From: Thermoanaerobaculia bacterium
GTDB taxonomy: Bacteria; Acidobacteriota; Thermoanaerobaculia; Multivoradales; JAHZIX01
Direction of reading: 5' to 3'
Length of the DNA: 53,640 bases
Assembly (NCBI GenBank): GCA_027069135.1
Contig: JALXFE010000318.1
Coordinates: forward strand, 1 to 53,640
The notes beneath the pieces are model-generated. The model was given only the letters and a program-made list of their open reading frames with translations. It made no database searches and was not told the DNA's origin. Each line of letters opens with the position of its first letter. The stretch's first letter is position 1. Below are positions 42,377 to 51,297 of the stretch, one piece after another. A program made the translations under genes and the position numbers.

Positions 42377-43707
42377 GGCTCGGCGGTTTCCAGGGTCGGG
42401 GCCGTCGGGGAGGGGACCTCGAGAGCCCATTGAGCGTTGGCCAGGACGATTCCCTGGCTGAAGGTCTGGGGCAGGCTTCCGGAGCCCCAGAGGTCTCCCG
42501 GAGTGATTTCGAAAGCCGGGAGATCATCGTAGATCTCATAATCCGTCTTGCCGTCTCCGACGCTGATTTTCAAGAGGTAGCGACCCGGCATCAGCAGTAG
42601 CGAGCTCAGGGAGCATGAGACCTGAACGTCTCCCGCCTCGACACTGCCCAAAGGGGTCGCCGACCAGCGGGGAGCGATCGTGCAAACCCGGGCTCCAAGC
42701 TCGTTCTTGATTCCGACACCGATCTGCAGATCCAGGAACGGCCTATCCAATTTCAGATGGAAGGTGAAGGTCAGGGACTCTCCCACCGGGAAGGCGGTGC
42801 CGACCCGGTCGAGCCGATCCTTGATCTCCAAGCGACGAAGAAGTTGGAACTTTCCTCCCTTACCCGGAGGGGGGAACACCCCGTCGAAAAGCTCTTCCGA
42901 GCCCTGTTGGGAGAGGTAGTCATGGATGGCCGTGGCGGCATCACCGTCGAAGAGGAGACGTCCTTTGTCCAGGACCACGGCACGGGAGCACAGGGATTCA
43001 ATGGCGGCCATATTGTGGCTGACGAACATCACCGTCCGGCCCTCCCGGGCCACCCCGCTCATCTTCCCCAAGCATTTGCGCTGAAAATTCGCATCGCCGA
43101 CGGCCAGGACCTCGTCGACGAGCAGGATCTCGGTATCGAGGTGGGCAGCGACCGCGAAAGCCAGGCGCAGGTACATGCCGCTCGAATAATGCTTGACGGC
43201 GGTATCGAGGAAACGTTCGACCTCCGCGAAGGCGACGATCTCGTCCAGCTTCTGAGCGATCTCGGTGCGCCCCATGCCGAGGATCGCGCCGTTGAGAAAA
43301 ATATTCTCTCGACCGCTGAGCTCCGGATGAAATCCGGTTCCGACCTCCAGCAGGGAGCCCACCCGGCCCCGAATTTCGGCAAAGCCCCGGCTCGGTTCGG
43401 TGATCCTCGACAAGAGCTTTAGCAGGGTGCTCTTGCCGGCGCCGTTACGGCCGATGATTCCGACCACCTCCCCCTTCCGGATCTCCAGGGATAGATCCTC
43501 GAGGGCCCAAAAGGTCTCCTTGAGATCCCCGACGGCGGCCCGACCCTTGAAGAGATTGCCGATCCGGAGAAAAGGGGCCAAGGCCGTATCCGTGATCGCC
43601 TGGCGAAGGGTCCGGTACCGTTCCTGGCGCGCACCGATGGTGTAGCTCTTGGAGAGGTTCACCATGCGCAACGCCAGGTCCGAGGAAGGTGAGGGTCTAG
43701 ACGACAT
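42373..43707 (-). CDS. wzt: Polysaccharide ABC transporter ATPase with C-terminal glycan-binding domain (Wzt-like)
   Basis: A 444-residue protein. The ABC domain has Walker A GRNGAGKS at 86-93, HYSSGMYLRLAFA as a variant signature, ILLVDEVLAVGD (Walker B) and VMFVSHNMAAI with the switch His. After residue about 285 comes a beta-rich extra domain like Wzt_C, which in O-antigen exporters recognises the modified non-reducing chain end. It overlaps the permease gene by 11 bases. It powers export of a completed lipid-linked glycan. Confidence 0.92.
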   Translation of the reverse strand: MSSRPSPSSDLALRMVNLSKSYTIGARQERYRTLRQAITDTALAPFLRIGNLFKGRAAVGDLKETFWALEDLSLEIRKGEVVGIIGRNGAGKSTLLKLLSRITEPSRGFAEIRGRVGSLLEVGTGFHPELSGRENIFLNGAILGMGRTEIAQKLDEIVAFAEVERFLDTAVKHYSSGMYLRLAFAVAAHLDTEILLVDEVLAVGDANFQRKCLGKMSGVAREGRTVMFVSHNMAAIESLCSRAVVLDKGRLLFDGDAATAIHDYLSQQGSEELFDGVFPPPGKGGKFQLLRRLEIKDRLDRVGTAFPVGESLTFTFHLKLDRPFLDLQIGVGIKNELGARVCTIAPRWSATPLGSVEAGDVQVSCSLSSLLLMPGRYLLKISVGDGKTDYEIYDDLPAFEITPGDLWGSGSLPQTFSQGIVLANAQWALEVPSPTAPTLETAEP

Positions 43708-44554
43708 CGGCGAAGGTTTTCTCCATGCGCCTAAAGTAGAACAGGCCGCTGACCAGAAAGAGGCAGCAGGCGGTAGAGGACGCGAGGATCATCGGTCCCG
43801 GCCGGGTCTCGGTACCGAGCAGCGCCCAGCGGAAACCTTCCACCACACCGACCATAGGGTTGAGGGCGTACAAGGTACGCCAAGGTTCGCTGAGCAGGGA
43901 GCTTGGGTAGGCCACCGGTGTCGCGAAGAGCCAGAGCTGGGTGAGGAACGGAACAATGTAGCGGACATCCCGGAACTGGACGTTCATCGCAGAGAGCCAC
44001 AGCGCCACTCCCAACGCCGTCGCCAGAGCCATGAGAGTAAAGGCCGGCAACCACAGCAAATTCCAGGTCAGGGATACAGGAAAGAAGAACATCAAGCCGA
44101 AGAGCACCGTCAGCGACAGGGCGAAGTCCACCGTGCCTCCCAGGACCGAAGCGATGGGGATGATCAAGCGGGGGAAGTAGACCTTCTTGATGAGATTCTG
44201 GCTTCCCACGAGACTGTTGGCACCCTGGCTCAGGCCGAAGGCGAAGAGAGTCCACGGAACCAAGGCCGAATAGCTGAAGATCGGGTAGGGCACTCCATCC
44301 GAGGGGATCCTCGCCAACTTCCCGAAGAACAGGCTGAAGACCACCATGGTCATCACCGGTTGAATGATGGCCCAGGCAGCGCCGAGCACCGTCTGCTTGT
44401 AGCGGACCTTCACATCTCGCCACACCAGGAAATAGAGGAGCTCACGGTACTTCCAGATCTCCCCGAGCCGCAATGAGACCCAACCCTTGCTGGGACGGAT
44501 GACGGTGGTCGCGATCGAGGCATCTGTCGCGGACGGCGTGGGCTCGGAGGTCAT
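43697..44554 (-). CDS. wzm: Polysaccharide ABC-2 transporter permease (Wzm-like)
   Basis: A 285-residue protein with six hydrophobic segments and the ABC-2 start LLYFLVWRDVKVRYKQTVLG. AIIQPVMTMVVFSLFFGK, PYPIFSYSALVPWTLFAFG and a late LNPMVGVVEGFRWALLG are typical of Wzm/KpsM-type permeases. It forms the membrane channel for the ATPase encoded next to it. Overlaps of 11 bases and 4 bases join it to its neighbours. Confidence 0.92.
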   Translation of the reverse strand: MTSEPTPSATDASIATTVIRPSKGWVSLRLGEIWKYRELLYFLVWRDVKVRYKQTVLGAAWAIIQPVMTMVVFSLFFGKLARIPSDGVPYPIFSYSALVPWTLFAFGLSQGANSLVGSQNLIKKVYFPRLIIPIASVLGGTVDFALSLTVLFGLMFFFPVSLTWNLLWLPAFTLMALATALGVALWLSAMNVQFRDVRYIVPFLTQLWLFATPVAYPSSLLSEPWRTLYALNPMVGVVEGFRWALLGTETRPGPMILASSTACCLFLVSGLFYFRRMEKTFADVV

Positions 44555-45507
44555 GCGCTCTCTCGGGCCGGCTCAAGGGCTTTCTGGAAGCCGGCGTAGG
44601 TGTCCTCGATGCCATCCCGTAGAGGGATCCTCGGAGCCCAGCCCATCTGGCGCAGGCGGGTGATATCCAAGAGCTTGCGGGGGGTTCCATCCGGTTTCGA
44701 TGTGTCGAAAACCAGTCTTCCTTCCGGGAAGACGATGTCCCGGATCATCTCCGCCAGCTCTCGAATGGAGAGGTCTTCTCCACAACCGACATTGATATGG
44801 GCTTCGTCTCCGTAGCTGCCCATGAGAAAAAGGCAAGCGTCGGCCAGGTCGTCGACGTGGAGAAATTCTCGACGGGGGGATCCGGAGCCCCAGATCGTGA
44901 CGTCTTTTCGGCCTTGGACCTTGGCCTCGTGGAACTTCCGGATCAAAGCCGGAAGGACGTGGCTGGACTCTAGGTCGAAGTTGTCGTTCGGTCCGTAGAG
45001 GTTCGTCGGCATGGCCGAAATGAAATTGCATCCATATTGGCGCCGGTAGCTCTGGCAGAGCTTGATACCGGCGATTTTCGCCAAAGCGTAGGATTCGTTG
45101 GTCGGCTCGAGGGGGCCCGTTAAGAGATGCTCTTCACGCATCGGCTGCGGACAATCCCGAGGGTAGATGCAGGAACTTCCCAGGTAGAGAAGCTTGTTGA
45201 CGCCGAAGAGGTGAGCGGCATGGACCACCGTAGCGTGGATCATCATGTTGTCGTAGAGGAACTCCGCCGGGCGGGTCGAGTTGGCCAAGATGCCGCCCAC
45301 CGTTCCGGCGACGAGGTAGACCTGGTCGGGGCGATTCGCCTGGAACCAATAGTTGACCGCGGCCTGATCCCGCAGGTCCAATTGCTCGCGGGTGGCGACG
45401 AGCAGATTCTTGAATCCCTCCCCCTCGAGGCGTCGCAGGATGGAGGAGCCGACAAGGCCTCGGTGCCCTGCAACATAGATCCGGGAGTCGTGGGTGGTCT
45501 CCTGCAA
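44551..45507 (-). CDS. fcl: GDP-L-fucose synthase-like SDR
   Basis: A 318-residue protein of normal family length when read from TTG 45507, which has GAGGAG 7 bases upstream. The long frame above it to 45765 runs into another gene and is rejected. RIYVAGHRGLVGSSILRRL, YLVAGTVGGI, LLYLGSSCIYP, ESYALAKIAGIKLC (Y-x3-K) and NLYGPNDNFD are characteristic of Fcl/WcaG, which turns GDP-4-keto-6-deoxymannose into GDP-L-fucose. The partner dehydratase Gmd is not in the window. Confidence 0.9.
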   Translation of the reverse strand: MQETTHDSRIYVAGHRGLVGSSILRRLEGEGFKNLLVATREQLDLRDQAAVNYWFQANRPDQVYLVAGTVGGILANSTRPAEFLYDNMMIHATVVHAAHLFGVNKLLYLGSSCIYPRDCPQPMREEHLLTGPLEPTNESYALAKIAGIKLCQSYRRQYGCNFISAMPTNLYGPNDNFDLESSHVLPALIRKFHEAKVQGRKDVTIWGSGSPRREFLHVDDLADACLFLMGSYGDEAHINVGCGEDLSIRELAEMIRDIVFPEGRLVFDTSKPDGTPRKLLDITRLRQMGWAPRIPLRDGIEDTYAGFQKALEPARESA

Positions 45508-45594
45508 AGGAATACTCCTCAATTTGAGATCGAGGCCTCGGTAGCGCCGCGGTGTCAGAGAAGTCTCCGCGAAGTCTCCGCCAAAGACACGAAC

Positions 45595-45621
45595 GCCGGC
45601 CTGGGAACCTCCCGGGCCGGC
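45595..45621 (-). terminator. Hairpin after the secreted-protein gene
   Basis: GCCGGCC pairs with GGCCGGC, extended by a T-G wobble and GGG/CCC around a 5-base loop, an 11-bp stem. It begins 20 bases past the stop at 45642. The downstream minus sequence is GTTCGTGTCTTTGG, with few T, so termination is probably partial. It may attenuate entry into the large operon. The rest of the 45508-45641 gap holds an 11-base direct repeat (GGAGACTTC-type) but no clear promoter. Confidence 0.45.
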
Positions 45622-45641
45622 GGGGTCTGGCTTTGGATTCC

Positions 45642-46511
45642 TCAGGGTCCGGAGGGAGAAACCGGCGGATCGTCTCGGGTGGAGATGACGATCGTCGGGG
45701 GGATGATGATCGCCGGGATGAGGATTTCCTTCTTCTGCCACCAGGCGATGATACATGCACGGCACCGCCCATCGGAGCGGAGAACGCGGAACGGATCGAT
45801 ACGGGTCACGACCCCGTCACAGAGCCAGTGGAAGACCCGCTCCCCTTTTTCCCATTCGGCGGTTTCGCCGACGGTGAGATTCTCAGCTTCGCCGGCCTGC
45901 TGCTCTGTCAATTCAATCTCACAGCTCTCTCGGACCTCTGCGACTTTCATGTCGGATCTTGCGATCCGATTGCCTTCCATGTCGTGAATCGTAGCGAAGT
46001 ATTCGGTGGGCTCGTTTTCCAGAGTCTCCAACCATTCCTGGAGAGCCGCGTCGTCCAACGCTTCCATCCAATCCCGCCGCTCGCTTCGACCTCGGGAGGC
46101 CCGCTCGCGGATAATATCTTCGTCCAGGTCGTCGTTGGGATCCCGGTCGTCGGTCGAGACCTTCTCACGCCACCATTCGGCCCAACCGTCTTCCGGGGCA
46201 TCGTTGCCGTCCCTTTCGAATTGGCGGGGCTCGAGCTCTTCGTCTTCGGCCTCCGGTAGGACAGCCCAATAGCTTTCCGGTCCAGCTGGACGGGCAACCA
46301 CGTAATAGAAGTCTTCCACTTCCTCGTGGAGGCGGCGGAAGTAGACGCGGACCTCACTGCCTCCGGGCTGGTGGGTGACGCTCGTGGTCACCAAGCCGTT
46401 TTCTTCGATCGGTAGACATTCTGCCTGGTCAACGGAAACCGTCGGCGCCTGTGCGTTCAATGATGACGCTAGACCAAAGGTCAGCAAGTAGACTGGTATT
46501 TGTCGAAACAC
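45642..46511 (-). CDS. Secreted protein of unknown function
   Basis: A 289-residue protein from GTG 46511 with GGAGAGGGGG just upstream. A signal peptide (IPVYLLTFGLASSLNAQA) leads a highly acidic mature part rich in Glu/Asp/Trp; Cys occurs near the N-terminus, in ESCEIEL, in WLCDGV and as C-x2-C in RCRACI. The C-terminus carries a hydrophobic, proline-containing stretch (ILIPAIIIPPTIVIS) that could insert in a membrane. No family was recognised. It has its own promoter-like sequence and a terminator-like hairpin, so it may be a separate unit between the two EPS blocks. Confidence 0.7.
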   Translation of the reverse strand: MFRQIPVYLLTFGLASSLNAQAPTVSVDQAECLPIEENGLVTTSVTHQPGGSEVRVYFRRLHEEVEDFYYVVARPAGPESYWAVLPEAEDEELEPRQFERDGNDAPEDGWAEWWREKVSTDDRDPNDDLDEDIIRERASRGRSERRDWMEALDDAALQEWLETLENEPTEYFATIHDMEGNRIARSDMKVAEVRESCEIELTEQQAGEAENLTVGETAEWEKGERVFHWLCDGVVTRIDPFRVLRSDGRCRACIIAWWQKKEILIPAIIIPPTIVISTRDDPPVSPSGP

Positions 46512-46543
46512 GGGAGTCCCCCTCTCCTATACAAGTACGGAGT

Positions 46544-46573
46544 ATGGTACGAGCGGAGGTAAAGGCATGTCAA
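46544..46573 (-). promoter_or_regulatory. Sigma-70-type promoter candidate
   Basis: On the minus strand TTGACA (46573-46568) is followed after 18 bases by TACCAT (46549-46544), which matches 4 of 6 positions of TATAAT. It lies 33 bases before the GTG at 46511. The -35 box is perfect, which stands out in such GC-rich DNA. A start site just downstream would leave a short leader carrying the GGAGAGGGGG ribosome site. Confidence 0.55.
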
Positions 46574-46608
46574 GTCAGAAGGTTACAAGAATTCCGTAGT
46601 ATAGCTTA

Positions 46609-48117
46609 CTATCTCTTGTCGTTCAAGATTTTCCCCACGTAGCCGGATACAAAGGGCGTTTTTTGGAGCTGTGGCAAGCATCTCTCGAGAACCGACCGAG
46701 CAGCGCCCAGGTCCCCGTTCTCGAAGTACGAAACCGCCATGAAGAAAAGAAGGTTCGGGCGTCCGTCTCCCGGGTCACCGCCGCGGCGAAAATATCGGGC
46801 GGCCTCCTTCCACCGAGACCCCCGATAGGCGATCTCCGCGGCCAGATGTTGGGCATTCGAGTACTCCGGGTAGCGATCTGCGATCTCTTTCGCGAGGTCG
46901 AAAGCTCCTTGAAGGTCTGAGGCGAGGCGCGCTTTGGCTAGCTGCCGCCGAGCCTCTTCGAGCCGGGCGAGATCTTTCTTGGACGGAGTCGTGGGTGGGG
47001 GCGGCGACGAGAGGAGCTTCTTTGGGGGGATCGGAGCCTGGGTCCGCACGGTATTCTGTGCATGAGTGTCTTGCGCATCGGGGTCTTGGGTATCGGGGTC
47101 TTGGGTATCGGGGCTGCCGACGGTTCGCTCGGTCGTGGGTTTCCGAGGAGTGACCGTAGGGGCAGGAATCGGCATTGGTTGCGCCAAAGGCGGTGACACA
47201 GCCTCCACGAGCTCGACGGACGCCTGCTCGGCTTCCTCGGCCTGGAGCTCTAGGAACTGGCGTAGGCCTTTTTTGATGCGTCGACCGACGCGGGCGATCG
47301 AGCGTTGGGAGGCTACGGTCGGGTCCAGGCGCTGAAAGAAGGCGTCCGCTGGGATCCACTGGACATCCGCGACGTAGCAATTCAGCAGGGACGTGGCCAG
47401 ATTCGGGTCCGCCGGGGCTCGCGAGCAGCCTTCGAGGCTGGGGATCGCTCGTTCGCAATCCCCAGCCAGGGAATGGGCTTGGCCGAGGAGGCATTGGATT
47501 TCGTTGTTTTGAGGCTGTAACCGCGAGAGCGACTCCAGGACCCCCGCGGCGGCGGCACCGTCGCCGGCTTGTAGCTCCATTTCCGCCAACATCATCGACA
47601 CTTCCGCATCCGACGGATCCTGGGTAAGAAGCTCTTCTAGGGCCGTGCGGCGTTCGCTTTTCGGCAGAGTCTCAATTCGATGCAGGGCGATCCGCCGGGC
47701 CAGGGGCTTGAAGGCCTCGATGGAGAGGAGCGTTTGCTCGGGAATTCGGCTGGCAGCGACGCCCTCGAACCGTTCCCTCATTTCGGTTCCCAAGCGCGCT
47801 TGGGAATACGCGCCGAAGCGCTCCTCGATCTCGAGGAGGCGGGAGAAAGTCTTGCGGAAGCTCTCTTCCTGGCTGCCTTCGGCTTCGGCGACGGCGAGTT
47901 GGACCAGGCTCTCGGCCAGGCTCGTGGGCTCACTTAAGAATCCGAAGCTCGCCAGGCGGAGAAGCTCTTGGGCCTCGGCGTAGTCCTTCTGAGCGAGGGC
48001 GGTTGATCCCTCCCGCAATAGCCGCTGATAGAAAGGGTGGGCTGCCTCGAGAGGAGTCGAGAAAGCGATGGCGAAGAGGAACCCACACGTTCCTAGGATC
48101 CTTGAAAGAAAGGGCAT
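46609..48117 (-). CDS. Secreted TPR-like protein
   Basis: A 502-residue protein from ATG 48117, which gives a signal peptide (FLSRILGTCGFLFAIAFSTPLEA). Helical repeats of TPR type occur in both halves: ALAQKDYAEAQELLRLA, AEMELQAGDGAAAAGVLESL, LGQAHSLAGDCERAI, then GSRWKEAARYFRRGGD and SYFENGDLGAARSVLERCL. A Pro/Thr linker in the middle contains three to four DTQDP-like repeats. A periplasmic scaffolding role in polysaccharide export is possible by context only. The 166-base gap upstream (48118-48283) shows no convincing promoter or terminator. Confidence 0.72.
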   Translation of the reverse strand: MPFLSRILGTCGFLFAIAFSTPLEAAHPFYQRLLREGSTALAQKDYAEAQELLRLASFGFLSEPTSLAESLVQLAVAEAEGSQEESFRKTFSRLLEIEERFGAYSQARLGTEMRERFEGVAASRIPEQTLLSIEAFKPLARRIALHRIETLPKSERRTALEELLTQDPSDAEVSMMLAEMELQAGDGAAAAGVLESLSRLQPQNNEIQCLLGQAHSLAGDCERAIPSLEGCSRAPADPNLATSLLNCYVADVQWIPADAFFQRLDPTVASQRSIARVGRRIKKGLRQFLELQAEEAEQASVELVEAVSPPLAQPMPIPAPTVTPRKPTTERTVGSPDTQDPDTQDPDAQDTHAQNTVRTQAPIPPKKLLSSPPPPTTPSKKDLARLEEARRQLAKARLASDLQGAFDLAKEIADRYPEYSNAQHLAAEIAYRGSRWKEAARYFRRGGDPGDGRPNLLFFMAVSYFENGDLGAARSVLERCLPQLQKTPFVSGYVGKILNDKR

Positions 48118-48283
48118 ATTCAGGGTTTCTTTCCGCGGAGAGGCTCCTTGGATACCGGGAACTCTGAGCCTGTCCAGCGTCGAATTTTCTGAGCTTGAGG
48201 GCGAGAGTACGATATTTCGCTGCCTACCCCCAAACTCTCCTATTATTCCTAGCAAGATTCATACCTGCCGGCGGCTCAAAGCC

Positions 48284-49009
48284 TCAGGCGTCCACCGGGC
48301 GGTTCTCGACGACAGCCGTTGGGTTTTCCCGAGTCAGCCGATGGGCGGTCTCGTGGCCCCAGCGTGCGGCGATGTGCTCGAAGGCGCTTTTCAGGCCGGG
48401 GGGGCGACGGTTCAGCCCGTGACAATCGCTGGCGACGAAGTGCGCAAGGCCTTCGTCTACGAGGGTCCGCGCCGCTTCTCGAGGGGACTTTCCAAAGTCG
48501 CCGGTGAAGCTCATGGCGGTGAGTTGGAGGCGGCCTCCCAGGCTCACCATCCGTTCCAGCTTCGGCAGGTCGTCCGCCAACCACGGGATGAGCTCCGGAT
48601 GGGCGATGACCGGGAACCAGCCGTCGACGACCAGCTCATGGACTGTTTCTTCCGGGTTGGATAGAGCGTCGCGGCGGGGGAACTCGACCAGGATGTGTCT
48701 GCCCTCGGCCAAAGGGAGGATACCGTCACGGTCACCGCTCTCGATGGAGTCCAGGAACTCGGAATCCACCCGGACTTCACCTCCGGAATAGATTTTCAAG
48801 GTGTCGCCAACGGCTTCTTCGAGTTCCCGCCGCAACCGGTCGAGGGCCTCCGTGTCGTTGTTCCACCATCGCGGGTGGCGTTGATGGGGAGTCGCTACGA
48901 TGCCACGGCACCCTTCTCGGGCGGCTTTGAAGCACATGGCAACGGCTTCCTCGAAGGTGTCGGCTCCGTCATCTATCCCGGGCAGGATATGGGCATGGAG
49001 ATCGATCAT
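48284..49009 (-). CDS. CpsB/YwqE-type protein-tyrosine phosphatase (PHP family)
   Basis: A 241-residue protein with the PHP metal-binding pattern: MIDLHAHILPGIDDGA, GIVATPHQRH, GGEVRVD, FPVIAHPEL and VASDCHGLNRRPP. Its usual partner is a bacterial tyrosine kinase, which it dephosphorylates to cycle polysaccharide assembly. Its ATG shares one base with the stop of the kinase gene (TGATG), a strong sign of co-expression. CpsB-type manganese phosphatases are commoner in Gram-positives but occur in other phyla. Confidence 0.9.
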   Translation of the reverse strand: MIDLHAHILPGIDDGADTFEEAVAMCFKAAREGCRGIVATPHQRHPRWWNNDTEALDRLRRELEEAVGDTLKIYSGGEVRVDSEFLDSIESGDRDGILPLAEGRHILVEFPRRDALSNPEETVHELVVDGWFPVIAHPELIPWLADDLPKLERMVSLGGRLQLTAMSFTGDFGKSPREAARTLVDEGLAHFVASDCHGLNRRPPGLKSAFEHIAARWGHETAHRLTRENPTAVVENRPVDA

Positions 49010-51297
49010 CAGGCGGCCGAGTCCGCCTGGCTTGATGGGGAAATCTCTTCGGCCTCATAGCTCTGATAGTAGCGATTGCCACGCCCGTAGACGGAAGATC
49101 CGCCGGCGGGCCGGTATCCGTTGAGCACGGTTCCCAAGGTCTTCACGCCGGAGAAGATCAACCGATCCCGACAATCCTTGGCCTCGTCCCTCTGAAGTCG
49201 GCCGGCACGGCAGCAGAGCACCACGCCATCGGTGATGGCGCCCACGAGGGTCGAGTCGGTCACCGCCAAGGTCGGTGGGCTATCGACGACGGCGAAATCG
49301 TAATGCTCGAGGGCGAGCGCGAGAAAGTCTTTCATTCGAGCCGAAGATAGCAATTCCGAAGGGTTCGGCGGGGAGGGGCCCGACGGGCAGATAGAGAGAT
49401 TAGGGACGTGGGTCGGGGCGACGATAGAGGTGAGATCCGCCGTGCCCGTGAGGAAATTCACCAACCCCAATCGGTTGGAGATCTTGAATAATTGGTGTTG
49501 TCGGGGCTTGCGTAAATCGGCGTCGACGACGAGGACGCTTTTCCCGAGTTGGGCCATGACTACGGCCAGATTAGAGGCGGTTGCGGTTTTTCCCTCGCCA
49601 GCCACGGCGGATGTGACCGTGATGACTCGCAGCTCGTTGGCACTGGAAAGCAAGAGTGCCGTTCGAAGCCCGCGGTAGGCTTCCGCCACGGCCAATCGAG
49701 GCCGTTCGTGAGGAATCAGCTCGATCTGGCTCGGTTGATCTTTCTTGCGTTTCTCCAGCCAACGCCGGGAGCGCTTCTCCTGTCCCTCCTGGGCAGCACC
49801 GTAGCCATATACGCCGTAGCCGTAAGGGCGTCCCTGGTCAAAAATATCCGGAATGACGGCCAGGGTCGGCAAGCGGAGAAGGGCTTCGAGCTCCTCACCG
49901 TTCTTGATCGTCCGATCCAAGAACTCCCGCAGCATCGACAAACCGATTCCGAAGCCTAAGCCTAAGAGGAGCCCCAGGCTCAGGTCCCGGCGCAGGGAGG
50001 GACGGTAGGGGTGGCCGGGGACCAAGGCCGAATCGATAATCCGGACGTTCGAGGCTCGCGTGTCCTTGAGACGAACGGTGGCTTCGGTTTCAGATTGCCG
50101 CTGCCGGAGTTGGGTGAGAAGCTCACGTCGGGTGGCGACTTCATCTTCGAGATTCAGGAATTCCAAGCGACTCGATTTTTGGTCGATGGATTGGCCCTTG
50201 AGAGTCTCGATTTCTTGGGCGAGGGCTCGTTCCTGCCGTGCTGCCGCCTGGTACTCGGTGCGGGCCGCCTCCCGTGCTTTGGTGACGTTTTCCCGGATGG
50301 TGTCGGCCAAGGTCTTCTGAGCTGCATCCGCCCTCGCCCGGAGCTCGACCATGTCCGGGTAATCCGGCTTGTAAGTGGAAAGTTGGGAGCTGTATTCCTG
50401 TTCCAGTTTTAGGGCGCTGGCGCGGAGCTGGCCGATCTCACCGTTGGAGTAGGAATCTGCGACGCTCTCCGCCGGAGCGGAGAGAAGCTCCCGGTACCGG
50501 GCTTGCTTTTGGATCCGTTCGTTCTGGGTTTCGCTGAGATCCTGGTTCAGAGCCCTGAGGCGTTGGAGCGTAACGTTGGAGGCCGGGTCTAAGTCGACGA
50601 TTTCGTGACGGCGGCCGAGGTCCTGGAGAAGCTCTTCCTTTTCGGAAATTTCCCGTTGCAGGGTAACGATTTCGGTGCTGAGGATGCCGGAAGCCTGGTC
50701 CGCGTTGGCAAAACGGTTTTCGATACCCATGTCGATGAAGGCCTGGGCGAAGCCGTTAGCGAGCCGCGCCGCCTTCGTGCCGGTGTCCGAGCGATAGGTG
50801 ATTTCCACCAATTGGGTCGCTCGGACCCGACGAACTCCCAAACCGCCAAGGATCCCCTGAGCCAAGCGCGAAACGGCTGCTTCGTCCGCGGCTGCAGAGG
50901 CCTCTTCGGAGGCAGCCCGAGGGGAACCTCCGAAGTCCGGATCCGTCAGCAAGTGGAGGTTGCTCACGACCTGCTCCGCCAAACCGCGGCTCTGAAGGAG
51001 TCGCTCCTGGGTCGGGTAGAACTCGATATTCCAGAAATTCTCGAGCCAGGGATTCTGGGAGCCGACCAGAGGAGCCAGGCTGCGGCGTTCGATCTGCAGA
51101 ATCGCTTTCGCCTGATAGGCCTTGGGTGTGATGAAGAACTTCACACCGGCCCCGGCCAGACACAGAGCCGTTACGACAGTGATCAAACGCCAGTGGCGAA
51201 GGATCCGAAAGAGATACTCCTTGACGTCGAAGTCGGCTCCGGCCTCTTCGGCGAAGGGATCGAGGTCGGGAGGAAAGGCGGGCAGCGACTGGCTCAA
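49009..51297 (-). CDS. wzc: Wzc-like polysaccharide co-polymerase with BY-kinase domain
   Basis: A 762-residue protein from TTG 51297, with AAGGAG 8 bases upstream and a 4-base overlap with the export gene. The Wzz domain is flanked by two helices (LITVVTALCLAGAGVKFF and LSLGLLLGLGFGIGLSM), with long coiled coils between. The kinase part from about residue 520 has SAVAGEGKTATASNL (Walker A), VLVVDADLRKPRQH (A') and FAVVDSPPTLAVTD (Walker B). The C-terminus carries a Tyr cluster (VYGRGNRYYQSYEAEE) for autophosphorylation. It controls chain length and export with the Wza-type protein. Confidence 0.92.
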   Translation of the reverse strand: MSQSLPAFPPDLDPFAEEAGADFDVKEYLFRILRHWRLITVVTALCLAGAGVKFFITPKAYQAKAILQIERRSLAPLVGSQNPWLENFWNIEFYPTQERLLQSRGLAEQVVSNLHLLTDPDFGGSPRAASEEASAAADEAAVSRLAQGILGGLGVRRVRATQLVEITYRSDTGTKAARLANGFAQAFIDMGIENRFANADQASGILSTEIVTLQREISEKEELLQDLGRRHEIVDLDPASNVTLQRLRALNQDLSETQNERIQKQARYRELLSAPAESVADSYSNGEIGQLRASALKLEQEYSSQLSTYKPDYPDMVELRARADAAQKTLADTIRENVTKAREAARTEYQAAARQERALAQEIETLKGQSIDQKSSRLEFLNLEDEVATRRELLTQLRQRQSETEATVRLKDTRASNVRIIDSALVPGHPYRPSLRRDLSLGLLLGLGFGIGLSMLREFLDRTIKNGEELEALLRLPTLAVIPDIFDQGRPYGYGVYGYGAAQEGQEKRSRRWLEKRKKDQPSQIELIPHERPRLAVAEAYRGLRTALLLSSANELRVITVTSAVAGEGKTATASNLAVVMAQLGKSVLVVDADLRKPRQHQLFKISNRLGLVNFLTGTADLTSIVAPTHVPNLSICPSGPSPPNPSELLSSARMKDFLALALEHYDFAVVDSPPTLAVTDSTLVGAITDGVVLCCRAGRLQRDEAKDCRDRLIFSGVKTLGTVLNGYRPAGGSSVYGRGNRYYQSYEAEEISPSSQADSAA

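Noticed and set aside
45508-45641. JUMPstart/ops element ahead of the large operon
   Set aside because: No GGCGGTAG-like sequence occurs on the minus strand in this gap; only a short GGAGACTTC-type direct repeat and a small palindrome (CTCAATTTGAG) near the ribosome site were seen.
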